Shown: positions 57,000 to 64,000 of the stretch, in pieces
Numbering within the stretch: position 1 is the stretch's first letter
Layout of the letters: every line of letters begins with the position of its first letter
Source of the DNA: Actinoplanes lutulentus
GTDB taxonomy: Bacteria > Actinomycetota > Actinomycetes > Mycobacteriales > Micromonosporaceae
Direction: 5' to 3'
Length of the DNA stretch: 64,000 nt
Assembly: GCF_003259845.1 (NCBI RefSeq)
Contig: NZ_QLMJ01000008.1
Span: forward strand, 1-64,000
The notes under the pieces: generated by a model
The model's input: the letters and a program-made list of their open reading frames with translations, nothing else
Database searches by the model: none
What the model was told of the DNA's origin: nothing
Made by a program: the position numbers and the translations under genes

Positions 57000-57917
57000 A
57001 TGATCCAGGTCAAGGAAGTCACGAAGCGGTACGGCGACAAGACCGTCGTCGACCAGCTGACGTTCACCGCCCACCCCGGCCAGGTGACCGGTTTCCTCGG
57101 GCCCAACGGCGCCGGCAAGTCGACGACGATGCGGATGATCGTCGGGCTGGACACGCCGACCACCGGTGAGGTGCTGGTCAACGGCCGCCGGTACGCCGAG
57201 CATGCCGCCCCGCTTCAGGAGATCGGTGTGCTGCTCGACGCCAAGGGTGTGCACCCGGGCCGCAGCGCCGCGAATCACCTGCTCGCCATGGCCCGCACCC
57301 ACGGGATCCCGAAGAAGCGGGTCGACGAGGTCATCGAGCTCGCCGGGCTGACGAAGGTGGCCGGCAAGCGTGTCGGCAACTTCTCGCTCGGCATGGGCCA
57401 GCGGCTCGGCATCGCGGCGGCGCTGCTCGGCGACCCCGGCGTCGTCATGCTGGACGAGCCGGTCAACGGACTCGACCCCGAGGGTGTCCTGTGGGTGCGT
57501 AACCTGCTCGCCCGGCTGGCCGCCGAGGGCCGTACCGTCGTGCTCTCCTCGCACCTGATGAGCGAGACCTCGCTGATCGCCGATCATCTGGTCGTGATCG
57601 GCCGCGGGAAGCTGCTCGCCGACACCAGCGTCGCGAGCCTGGTGGCGCAGGCCGCGGGCGGTGGCGTGAAGGTCGGCACGCCCGCGACCACGCTGCTCGG
57701 CGTGCTGCTCGCCGGTCCGGACGTCACGGTCACCCCGGCCGGGCCGGAGGAACTGATCGTGTCGGGCCTCGACGCCCGCCAGATCGGTCAGATCGCCGCT
57801 GATCACGGGATTCCGCTGTTCGCACTCACCCCGCAGACGGTCTCCCTCGAAGAGGCGTTCATGGACCTGACCCGTGAGGCCGTCGAATACACCAGCAGTT
57901 TGGAGCTCGCGCGATGA
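57000..57917 (+). CDS. ABC transporter ATPase (exporter)
   Basis: 305 residues. Walker A GPNGAGKS (34-41), signature FSLGMGQR near 127-134, Walker B VVMLDEPVNGLDPEG near 148-162, H-loop SSHLMSE. AGGAGGCGCC precedes the ATG. The C-terminal part matches BcrA/lantibiotic-immunity-like ATPases. The stop overlaps the permease ATG (ATGA). It is paralogous to the ATPase at 37150 (shared NGRRY and surrounding pattern). Confidence 0.93.
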   Translation: MIQVKEVTKRYGDKTVVDQLTFTAHPGQVTGFLGPNGAGKSTTMRMIVGLDTPTTGEVLVNGRRYAEHAAPLQEIGVLLDAKGVHPGRSAANHLLAMARTHGIPKKRVDEVIELAGLTKVAGKRVGNFSLGMGQRLGIAAALLGDPGVVMLDEPVNGLDPEGVLWVRNLLARLAAEGRTVVLSSHLMSETSLIADHLVVIGRGKLLADTSVASLVAQAAGGGVKVGTPATTLLGVLLAGPDVTVTPAGPEELIVSGLDARQIGQIAADHGIPLFALTPQTVSLEEAFMDLTREAVEYTSSLELAR

Positions 57918-58675
57918 CGACGATGAGCCTCTCCCGCCGGGGTGTCCTCGCCGGAGAGTGGACGAAGTTCTCCACACTGCGCTCGACCTGGGTGACCACC
58001 GGCGTCTCGGCGCTGCTGGTGGTCGCTCTGGGCCTGATCGCAGCGACGGTCGGTGACTCCGCGACCGGGATGGACGCGGTGAGCCTCGCCCTGTCCGGGA
58101 CGACCCTGGCCGCGCTCGCTGTCGGTGTCCTCGGGGTGCTGCTGTCGGCCGGCGAGTACTCCACCGGGATGATCCGGGCCACGTTCACCGCGGTTCCGGC
58201 CCGGCTGCCGGTGCTGTGGGCCAAGGCGCTGATCGCCGGCGGCACCGCGTTCGCGGTCATGACGATCGCCGCTGTCGTCGCGTTCCTGGCCGGGAACCCG
58301 CTGCTGGACAGCGGCCTGACCGCGCTCGGCCTCGGTGACGCGGGCGTGCTGCGGGCTCTGGCCGGTGCCGGCGCGTACCTGGGTCTGGTCGCCGTTCTCG
58401 GGGTGGCGCTGGGGATGCTGCTGCGGTCCAGCGCGGGCAGCATCGCGACGCTGGCCGGCGTCCTGCTGATCCTGCCGGGCCTGGTGATGCTGCTGCCCGG
58501 CTCGCTCGCCGAGTCCGTCTCGCCGTACCTGCCGAGCAACGCCGGCAGCGCGATCATGTCGGTGAACCCGTCGGACGGGTCGTTGTCACCCTGGGCCGGG
58601 CTGGCCGTCTTCACCGGTTACGTCGTCGTGACGCTCGGCGCGGCCGCGTACCGTCTGAGGAAGAGCGACGTCTGA
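57914..58675 (+). CDS. ABC transporter permease (ABC-2 type)
   Basis: 253 residues with six membrane helices. The start RRGVLAGEWTKFSTLRSTWV is typical of ABC-2 permeases that follow a BcrA-like ATPase (EWTKLRSVRSTWW pattern). AGEYSTGMIRATFTAVPARL near 72-91 is the second hallmark. It ends in RLRKSDV, a cytoplasmic tail. A strong palindromic terminator follows. Likely exports a hydrophobic compound or contributes to self-resistance. Confidence 0.92.
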   Translation: MTTMSLSRRGVLAGEWTKFSTLRSTWVTTGVSALLVVALGLIAATVGDSATGMDAVSLALSGTTLAALAVGVLGVLLSAGEYSTGMIRATFTAVPARLPVLWAKALIAGGTAFAVMTIAAVVAFLAGNPLLDSGLTALGLGDAGVLRALAGAGAYLGLVAVLGVALGMLLRSSAGSIATLAGVLLILPGLVMLLPGSLAESVSPYLPSNAGSAIMSVNPSDGSLSPWAGLAVFTGYVVVTLGAAAYRLRKSDV

Positions 58676-58695
58676 GAAAGGCGCAACGCGCCGCA

Positions 58696-58723
58696 CGCCG
58701 CCTGACGGATCCGTCAGGCGGCG
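58696..58723 (+). terminator. Palindromic terminator after ABC exporter
   Basis: A perfect 28-bp palindrome (two 14-base arms, centre GGATCC) begins 20 bases after the permease stop and is followed by TTCTTC. A hairpin terminator, although the perfect palindrome leaves little loop. Confidence 0.8.
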
Positions 58724-58761
58724 TTCTTCATGGGGACAACGCTGATCGATAGCCTTCGCCT

Positions 58762-59373
58762 ATGGCTTTGCGACCTGACGAGTTCCACGACCACGCCCTC
58801 GCCGCCGCGGACGATGAGCGCCGGCTTCCGCTGGCGCGGATGACGGGGTGGGAGATCAGCCCGTTCGAGCAGGAGGGGCTGCGGGTCACCCCGCTGCGCC
58901 CGCCGGTGCTGCCCGAGCCGCCTCGGCACGGTGAGGACCCGGCGGACTGCGGCAGCTGCGGCCGGCGCGACGAGGGCATCTGGTTCAACGAACGCTGGCG
59001 GCTGACCCGCATCGGTGGCCGCGGTGTGCCGCTCGCGTTGATGCTGATGCCCCGCGAGCACTACGACATGGCCGATCTCCCGGATGAGCTCGCCGCCGAG
59101 CTGGGGCTGCTCAGCGTCCGGATCGTGCGCCACGTCCAGGCGCTGGAGCACATCGCCCGCGCCCACGTGTATCGCCTCGGCGACGGTGGCGCGCATCTGC
59201 ACATCTGGTTCTTCGGACGGCCGCAGGGCCAGTCGCAGATGCTGGGTTCGTGGCTGATGGTCTGGGACGACCTGCTGCCGGAATATCCCGAGCGGGTCGC
59301 CGACGCCGACGCGGATCTCGTGGTGGAGGCGCTGCTGGCGTCCTCCGGAGGCAGCCGCCAACCGCTATCGTGA
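58762..59373 (+). CDS. HIT-superfamily-like protein with incomplete His triad
   Basis: 203 residues. A zinc-type CxxC lies in DCGSCGRRDEGIWFNERWR near 62-80. The domain ends with GGAHLHIWFFGRP near 149-161, where the normal HxHxH is HLHIW, so the third His is missing and activity is uncertain. LMLMPREHYDMADLPDELAA near 93-112 matches the HIT fold. Relatives hydrolyse nucleotide-linked substrates. ATG lies 38 bases after the terminator. Stand-alone gene. Confidence 0.75.
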   Translation: MALRPDEFHDHALAAADDERRLPLARMTGWEISPFEQEGLRVTPLRPPVLPEPPRHGEDPADCGSCGRRDEGIWFNERWRLTRIGGRGVPLALMLMPREHYDMADLPDELAAELGLLSVRIVRHVQALEHIARAHVYRLGDGGAHLHIWFFGRPQGQSQMLGSWLMVWDDLLPEYPERVADADADLVVEALLASSGGSRQPLS

Positions 59374-59456
59374 CCGTTGTGAATGCCTGCACACCCGGTT
59401 GCTGAGCACGCGCTGACGCATCAAGTCATCGCGTGCTGCCCCGGGAGGACTCCTCT

Positions 59457-60677
59457 GTGCTGCGTCATCGTGACTTCCGTTGCTTCTGGCTGGGCCAGAC
59501 CGCATCCCAGTTCGGCGAGCACACCAGCCTGGTGATTCTGCCGCTGATCGCGGTCATGACGCTCGGCGTGAGCGCGAACCAGCTTGGCGTGCTGCGGGCG
59601 GCCGGGCAGGCCCCGTTGCTGCTGGTTGCGTTGTTCGCCGGGGTGTGGGTGGACGCCTGGCGTACGCGTACCGTCATGGCCTGCTCCGACCTGGCCCGAG
59701 CCGCGGTGATGGCGGTGATCGTCGCGGCCGCCCTCTGGGGCGGCCTCGGCGTGCCGGTGCTGGTGGCAGCCGCTGTCGTGGTCGGCACCCTGTCGGTGTT
59801 CTTCGATGTGGCCTATCAGGCGGCGCTGGTCCGGCTGGTGTCTCGCGACCAGTTGCTGCGGGGCAATAGCCTGGTGGAGGGAAGCCGGTCGGCGGCGCAG
59901 ATGGGCGGCCCGGCGCTCGGTGCCGCGTTGGTGGCGTTGTCGGCGCCGGTCGCCGCGACCGTCAGCGCGGTGCTGTTCGCGGTCTCGGCGTGGTGGATCG
60001 GCCGGATCCGGGTCCGGGAGCCGATCGCGCGGCGGCCCCGGCTGCGCGAGGGCGTGCGTTTCATCACCGGCAGCCCGGTGCTGCGCGCGATCTGCCTGGC
60101 GTCGGCGGCGTTCCAGTTCGCGTTCGCCGCGACGATGACGGTCTACCTGCTCTTCCTGCCGCGCCAGCTGGGACTCCCCGGCCCGGTCATCGGCGTGGTG
60201 CTGGCCGCGACGGGTGCGGACGCGCTCGGTGGGTCACTGCTCGCGGCGCGGCTGCCGAGCCGTTTCGGGTACGGCCCGGTGCTGGTCACGGCCGCTTTCC
60301 TTGGCGACGGCGTGATGCTGATCGTGCCCGCGCTGCACGGCGATTCCGCCGCGACCGTGGCGATTCTGATCGCGGTCAACCTGGTCTTCGGGATCTTCGG
60401 CCAGCTGGTCAACGTCACGGTCATGGCGGTGCGCCAGGCGGTCACGCCGGCGGCGCTGCAGGGCCGGGTGGCCGCGACGATCACCTTCGCCGGCATGGGG
60501 ACGACCCCGCTGGGGTCGCTCCTGGGCGGTCTTCTCGCTGCTCACACCGGCTTGGGTACGGCATTGGCACTCACCTCTGCGGCAATGCTGCTGTCGCCCG
60601 TGGTGATAGCAGCATCACCGCTGGCTCGTCTGGACCATGACCCTGCGCGATATCCGTTGGTAACAGTCCGCGATTAG
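59457..60677 (+). CDS. MFS transporter (EntS-like exporter)
   Basis: 406 residues from GTG at 59457, chosen for GGGAGG seven bases upstream. Twelve membrane helices; the start LRHRDFRCFWLGQTASQFGE and the GRVAATITFAGMGTTPLGSL block are typical of the enterobactin-exporter/macrolide-efflux MFS group. The loop DAWRTRTVMACSDLARA near 63-80 corresponds to the family motif A. No siderophore genes are nearby, so drug or metabolite efflux is a safe reading. Followed by the GlnR-like gene. Confidence 0.9.
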   Translation: MLRHRDFRCFWLGQTASQFGEHTSLVILPLIAVMTLGVSANQLGVLRAAGQAPLLLVALFAGVWVDAWRTRTVMACSDLARAAVMAVIVAAALWGGLGVPVLVAAAVVVGTLSVFFDVAYQAALVRLVSRDQLLRGNSLVEGSRSAAQMGGPALGAALVALSAPVAATVSAVLFAVSAWWIGRIRVREPIARRPRLREGVRFITGSPVLRAICLASAAFQFAFAATMTVYLLFLPRQLGLPGPVIGVVLAATGADALGGSLLAARLPSRFGYGPVLVTAAFLGDGVMLIVPALHGDSAATVAILIAVNLVFGIFGQLVNVTVMAVRQAVTPAALQGRVAATITFAGMGTTPLGSLLGGLLAAHTGLGTALALTSAAMLLSPVVIAASPLARLDHDPARYPLVTVRD

Positions 60678-60727
60678 CGTGCAGACCAGCGCAGCTCCAC
60701 CGGCGCCGCCATGATCGGAAGGGTGCC

Positions 60728-61486
60728 ATGAATCTCCTCCTGCTCACGGACAGCCAGCTCGATGTGCTGCCGGTACTCGACCTGCTCCCGCACGCCGTCA
60801 AGGTCGCGCCCCGCGACAGCTGGGCGGAGGCGATCAAGGAGCCTGATCTTGCCGTGGTCGTGATCGACGCCACCGGGCAGCTCAGCCAGGCCCGCGCGAC
60901 CTGCCGCGCGCTCCGCGCCAGCGGCATCACCGCTCCGCTGATCGCTTTGGTACGCGACGCCGGCCTGGCCGCGATCGGTGTCGACTGGTGCATCGACGAC
61001 TTCGTCCTGACCACGGCCGGCCCCGCCGAGGTGGCCGCCCGGCTGAGCCTCGTGGTGGGCCGGCGCGGGCTGGAGAGCACCGCCGGCGAGGAGCTGATCC
61101 AGATCGGCGACCTCACCATCGACCCGCACAGCTACGTCACCCGGCTGCGGGGCGAGAACCTCGCGCTGACGTACAAGGAGTTCGAGCTCCTGAAGTTCCT
61201 CGCCCAGCAGCCCGGCCGGGTGTTCAGCCGTGACCAGCTGCTGCGTGAGGTCTGGGGTTACGACTACTTCGGCGGTACTCGTACCGTGGACGTGCACGTG
61301 CGTCGCCTGCGGGCCAAGCTCGGGCCGCGCTGCGAGACGATGATCGGCACTGTCCGGCAGGTCGGCTACAAGTTCGTGATGCCGTCGAACGGGCGCGGTG
61401 CTCCGGCCCGGGCGTACAACGACGGGCTGACCGCTTCCGAGGTCGCGTGGGACGAGTCGCTGATCGCGATGACCGCGCAGCCTTGA
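60728..61486 (+). CDS. glnR: GlnR-like orphan response regulator
   Basis: 252 residues. The N-terminal receiver-like domain (MNLLLLTDSQLDVLPVLDLL; LAVVVIDATGQL with Asp47; AAIGVDWCIDDFVL) matches streptomycete GlnR, which works as an unphosphorylated homodimer. The winged helix (about 125-225) is nearly invariant in the family: LTYKEFELLKFLAQQPGRVF and EVWGYDYFGGTRTVDVHVRR. It has no adjacent kinase. GlnR is the global regulator of nitrogen assimilation (glnA, amtB, nirB) and of sugar importers in actinobacteria. AGGGTGCC precedes the ATG. The gene at 61551 is convergent. Confidence 0.93.
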   Translation: MNLLLLTDSQLDVLPVLDLLPHAVKVAPRDSWAEAIKEPDLAVVVIDATGQLSQARATCRALRASGITAPLIALVRDAGLAAIGVDWCIDDFVLTTAGPAEVAARLSLVVGRRGLESTAGEELIQIGDLTIDPHSYVTRLRGENLALTYKEFELLKFLAQQPGRVFSRDQLLREVWGYDYFGGTRTVDVHVRRLRAKLGPRCETMIGTVRQVGYKFVMPSNGRGAPARAYNDGLTASEVAWDESLIAMTAQP

Positions 61487-61550
61487 TCCTTTAGATGTGG
61501 TGGGCCGGGCGGTTCGCCCGGCCCACACTTCACCTCAGCTGTAGTTCATC

Positions 61551-62654
61551 TCAGCTGTAGTTGAGCGAGAAGCTGTTCACGGTGAAGTTCGACTGCCCGG
61601 CGGTGCCGGTGATCTCGAAGCCGAACTGGGCCTCGCCGACCGTCACGTCACCCCACCAGTTATTGGTGCGCAGCCAGTTCAGCACGGCCAGGACGTCGAT
61701 CGTGCCGGCGTTGGTGTTGGTCCGCACGAACGAGAAGACCGCGTTCGCGCCGTTCGAGCCCCGGTACACGTTCCAGGTGTGCCCGCCGACCGACAGATTG
61801 CGGACGTTCGGGACCGCGCCGTTCGCGTCGTACTGCTCCGCGATCGGACCCACCGCGCCGGCCTGGTTCGTCCAGATCATCACTTCGTACGCGTGATTGT
61901 TGGCCCAGATGTCGTACGCGGTCGTGTAGTCGCCGCTGCTGGGCACACTCACGTTGAACGAGCTGCTCAGCGTGGACAGTGAGCTCAGCGTCCGGTTCAG
62001 CGTCTTACCGGTGTTCGGGTACGACTTCACGCCGCTGGTCCGCGGGTGGTTCGCGACGACACCCCAGTTGGTGCCGGTCCGGGCCCAGATCGTCTGCGTG
62101 CCGGCGCCGGAGCCCCAGATGTTGTTGTAGAGCGTGTACCCGTTGCTGGTCCACGACGCCCACTGCCCGGAGTCGACCCAGGCCGCGTCCGAGGGCACTC
62201 CGGTGCTGGGCTGAGTGGTGGCTGACGGGCTCGGATTCGTCACACCCCCGGTGCAGGCGGTTCCGTTGAGCGTGAAGGACGCCGGGACCGGGTTGCTGCT
62301 GCCGGTCGACACGCCGTTGAAGCCGAACGACGCGGTGCCGTTGGTCACGATCGACCCGTTGTACCCGGCGTTACGCGCGGTGACCGTCGATCCGGACTGG
62401 GTGAGCGTGGTGTTCCACGCCTGGGTCACGGTCTGTCCACCGGTGTAGGACCACACCAGCGCCCACGAGGTCAGCGGATCGCCGAGGTTCGTGATGGTGA
62501 CGGAGGCGCCGAACCCGCCGGACCATTGGCTGGTCACGGCATAGTTGACGCGGCATCCGGCGGCCGCGGCGGCCGGCATGACCGCGACCAGGGCGGTGCT
62601 TGCGGTGATGGCCGCGGTCGCGGCCAGGGACAGGGCGAGGGTACGTCTGGACAT
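61551..62654 (-). CDS. Secreted endoglucanase, CBM2-GH12
   Basis: 367 residues; ATG at 62654. Signal peptide (about 1-32), a cellulose-binding CBM2 (about 34-134) with the terminal Cys pair 34 and 134 and surface Trp residues, a Thr/Pro/Ser linker (about 137-155), and a GH12 catalytic domain (about 156-367). GH12 catalytic residues are present: nucleophile Glu257 in YEVMIW and acid/base Glu347 in FGFEIT. It cuts cellulose or xyloglucan with retention of configuration. Usual order in actinobacteria is GH12-CBM2; here CBM2 is N-terminal. A CebR-like palindrome lies about 110 bases upstream. Confidence 0.93.
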   Translation of the reverse strand: MSRRTLALSLAATAAITASTALVAVMPAAAAAGCRVNYAVTSQWSGGFGASVTITNLGDPLTSWALVWSYTGGQTVTQAWNTTLTQSGSTVTARNAGYNGSIVTNGTASFGFNGVSTGSSNPVPASFTLNGTACTGGVTNPSPSATTQPSTGVPSDAAWVDSGQWASWTSNGYTLYNNIWGSGAGTQTIWARTGTNWGVVANHPRTSGVKSYPNTGKTLNRTLSSLSTLSSSFNVSVPSSGDYTTAYDIWANNHAYEVMIWTNQAGAVGPIAEQYDANGAVPNVRNLSVGGHTWNVYRGSNGANAVFSFVRTNTNAGTIDVLAVLNWLRTNNWWGDVTVGEAQFGFEITGTAGQSNFTVNSFSLNYS

Positions 62655-62757
62655 GGCTGGTCCGATCTCGTGGGGATCACTCAGTGTTCGTCGAATCGCT
62701 TCGACTGCCCGGATGGGGATTTCCTGGACAAGGGTGCGAGATTGCGTAGATGTTACG

Positions 62758-62771
62758 CGGGAGCGCTCCCG
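62758..62771. promoter_or_regulatory. CebR-like (LacI family) operator
   Basis: CGGGAGCGCTCCCG, a perfect 14-bp palindrome whose core GGGAGCGCTCCC equals that of the streptomycete CebR box (TGGGAGCGCTCCCA). It lies 104 bases upstream of the cellulase ATG and 58 bases before the divergent hydrolase start. CebR represses cellulose-use genes until cello-oligosaccharide binds. Confidence 0.75.
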
Positions 62772-62829
62772 GACATCAAGGAGCATCTATTCGTCGCCCG
62801 GCTCCGGATGGCGCCCTTAAAATCCAGGC

Positions 62830-63594
62830 GTGCCCGAACGCGTGCGATTCGCCAGTAGCCGAGGACCCGAGCTCGCCGGGCTCATCGACCCGCCCGCCGA
62901 GCCGGTTCGCGGCTGGGGCGTGTTCGCCCACGGGTTCGCGCTCAGCAAGGACTCGCCGGGCGCATCCCGCACGTGCAAGCAGCTGGCGTCCGAAGGCATC
63001 GGGATGCTCCGCTTCGACGCGCTCGGCCTCGGCGACTCGGACGGCGACTGGGGCGACGGCTCGTTCGACGTGAAGGTGGACGACGTCGTCCTGGCCGCCG
63101 AGTTCCTGACCGGACGCGGGACCCCGCCGGACATCCTGGTCGGCCACTCCCTCGGCGGCGCCTCGGTGATCGCCGCGGCAGGCCGGGCACCCAGCGTCCG
63201 GGCGGTCGCGACGATCGGCGCGCCGTTCGAGCCGAAAAACGTGGAACGCCACTACGAAGCCCTCGTCGACCGGGTCCTCGAGGACGGCCACGCCGAGTGG
63301 CTGGTCGGCGGCAAGGCGCTGATCCTCAAACGCAGTCTCGTGGAGGACTTCCGCCGTGCCGAGCTGCGCCATCACGTGGTGGAGCTCGGACTGCCCCTGC
63401 TGGTGATGCACTCCCCCACGGACAGCACGGTGGACGTCGCCAACGCCAGCCGGATCTTCCAGGCGGCACAGCATCCGCGCAGCTTCGTGTCGCTGGAGGG
63501 GTCGGACCACCTGCTGACCGCTCCCGGCCAGGCCCAGCGAGCCGCCCGGGTGATCAGCGCCTGGGCCGACCCTTATCTGCCAGGACAGAAATAG
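62830..63594 (+). CDS. Alpha/beta hydrolase (hydrolase half of OsmC-fusion family)
   Basis: 254 residues. It resembles the N-terminal half of bifunctional alpha/beta-hydrolase/OsmC proteins: FAHGFALSKDSPGASRTCKQ (32-51), MLRFDALGLGDSDGDW (59-74), LVGHSLGGASVIAAAGRAPS with Ser107, an acid in HSPTDSTVDV near 198, and His in EGSDHLL near 225. The OsmC half is absent; the frame ends after ADPYLPGQK. The GTG start has no clear ribosome-binding site. The CebR-like box lies between it and the cellulase, but a role in cellulose use is only suggested by position. Confidence 0.88.
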   Translation: MPERVRFASSRGPELAGLIDPPAEPVRGWGVFAHGFALSKDSPGASRTCKQLASEGIGMLRFDALGLGDSDGDWGDGSFDVKVDDVVLAAEFLTGRGTPPDILVGHSLGGASVIAAAGRAPSVRAVATIGAPFEPKNVERHYEALVDRVLEDGHAEWLVGGKALILKRSLVEDFRRAELRHHVVELGLPLLVMHSPTDSTVDVANASRIFQAAQHPRSFVSLEGSDHLLTAPGQAQRAARVISAWADPYLPGQK

Positions 63595-63698
63595 GCGGCG
63601 TCCGGCCGGGGCGAGCGCGCACGGCCAGGTTGCTGCCGGGTGCGCCCGGACCGGAAATGGTCGAACTGGCCCAGGTCATCGATTGACGCCGTTCCCGC

Positions 63699-64000
63699 TC
63701 AGGCGCTGCCTCGGCGGGAGTCCCAGGCCTCCCAGAGCCGTGCGTAGATGCCGTGTGCGGAGAGGAGTTCGTCGTGGGTGCCCTCCTCGGTGATCCGGCC
63801 GTGCTCCATGACCACGATCCGGTCGCAGGCGGCGGCCTGGGACAGCCGGTGGGCGATCACCAGCCCGGTGCGACCGGCCAGGGCTGCATCGGTGGCACGG
63901 TCGAGCAGGCCGGCGTGGGCGGATCCGGCCTCGGCGGTGGCTTCGTCGAGGATCGCCAGGTCCGGGTCGGCGAGCAGCAGGCGGGCGAGCGCGAGCTGTT
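63699..64000 (-). CDS. ABC transporter ATPase/permease (exporter), C-terminal part
   Basis: The gene enters from the right edge; 100 residues of its C-terminus are present. Walker B LAILDEATAEAGS, switch His in VIAHRLSQAAACDRIVVMEH and the D-loop/H-loop order are those of exporter-type (ABCB-like) half transporters, and the end is WEAWDSRRGSA. The first visible residues (QLALARLLLADPD) lie directly after the expected signature motif. Nothing can be said about the transmembrane half or substrate. Confidence 0.9.
   Translation of the reverse strand, partial: QLALARLLLADPDLAILDEATAEAGSAHAGLLDRATDAALAGRTGLVIAHRLSQAAACDRIVVMEHGRITEEGTHDELLSAHGIYARLWEAWDSRRGSA

Overview
The window looks like chromosomal DNA of a high-GC actinomycete, most likely a member of the Micromonosporaceae close to Actinoplanes. 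This rests on very high GC with GC-rich third codon positions, many GTG starts, an actinobacterial-type 16S rRNA leader, and lineage-typical proteins: a GlnR-like orphan regulator, a SARP/AfsR-type regulator, a LuxR-type ATPase regulator, an RskA-like anti-sigma factor, an actinobacterial Holin-X-type protein, DUF3618 and an MT0933-like antitoxin. The genus is inferred. No insertion sequence, prophage, CRISPR array, tRNA or PKS/NRPS cluster was seen.

Layout. 1-0.5 kb: the 5' end of a leftward 16S rRNA gene with leader and promoter. 0.5-6.6 kb: large LuxR regulator, alpha/beta hydrolase, a universal stress protein (USP), and an MFS transporter fused to a second USP domain. 6.6-11.8 kb: TPM-domain membrane protein; a coupled DUF4397 surface protein and class F sortase, divergent from an ECF sigma/anti-sigma pair. 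11.9-21.6 kb: GAF-EAL protein, MerR regulator with divergent SDR, AlkC-like DNA repair protein, LtrA protein, PRC-barrel protein, two hydrolases, a molybdopterin oxidoreductase and a fasciclin lipoprotein. 21.7-27.3 kb: DUF1684 protein followed by a tightly coupled five-gene oligopeptide-type ABC importer. 27.3-32.2 kb: small accessory genes, GAF-ANTAR and STAS regulators, a hydrolase remnant and an orphan antitoxin-like protein. 32.3-36.5 kb: large catalase, then a three-gene envelope-stress-like operon. 36.5-40.5 kb: ABC exporter pair and a polar amino-acid ABC importer. 40.5-44.7 kb: small proteins, AI-2E family permease, DUF2752, RDD and Dps. 44.7-47.7 kb: an overlapping four-gene operon (acyl-CoA dehydrogenase-like, PIG-L deacetylase, methyltransferase, glycosyltransferase) that looks like an undescribed biosynthetic route. 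47.6-55.9 kb: tyrosine phosphatase, TetR regulator, ferric-reductase-like protein, FAD oxidoreductase, SARP-like regulator with a broken P-loop, DJ-1/PfpI protein, epoxide hydrolase. 55.9-64 kb: WYL regulator, second ABC exporter pair, HIT-like protein, MFS exporter, GlnR-like regulator, CBM2-GH12 cellulase under a CebR-like palindrome, hydrolase, and a truncated ABC exporter.

Two regulatory threads join scattered genes. Five stress-related genes (MFS-USP fusion, PRC-barrel, GAF-ANTAR, catalase, Dps) carry upstream elements of identical geometry, GNNT-N15-GGG(C/T)A, 30-48 nt before their start codons, which fits general-stress sigma-B-type promoters. Separately, the ECF sigma/RskA-like pair recalls mycobacterial SigK/RskA, and the fasciclin gene 10 kb away, a type of gene SigK controls in mycobacteria, has a CCGAAT -10-like element. 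Both links are inferences from motif reading and need genome-wide testing.
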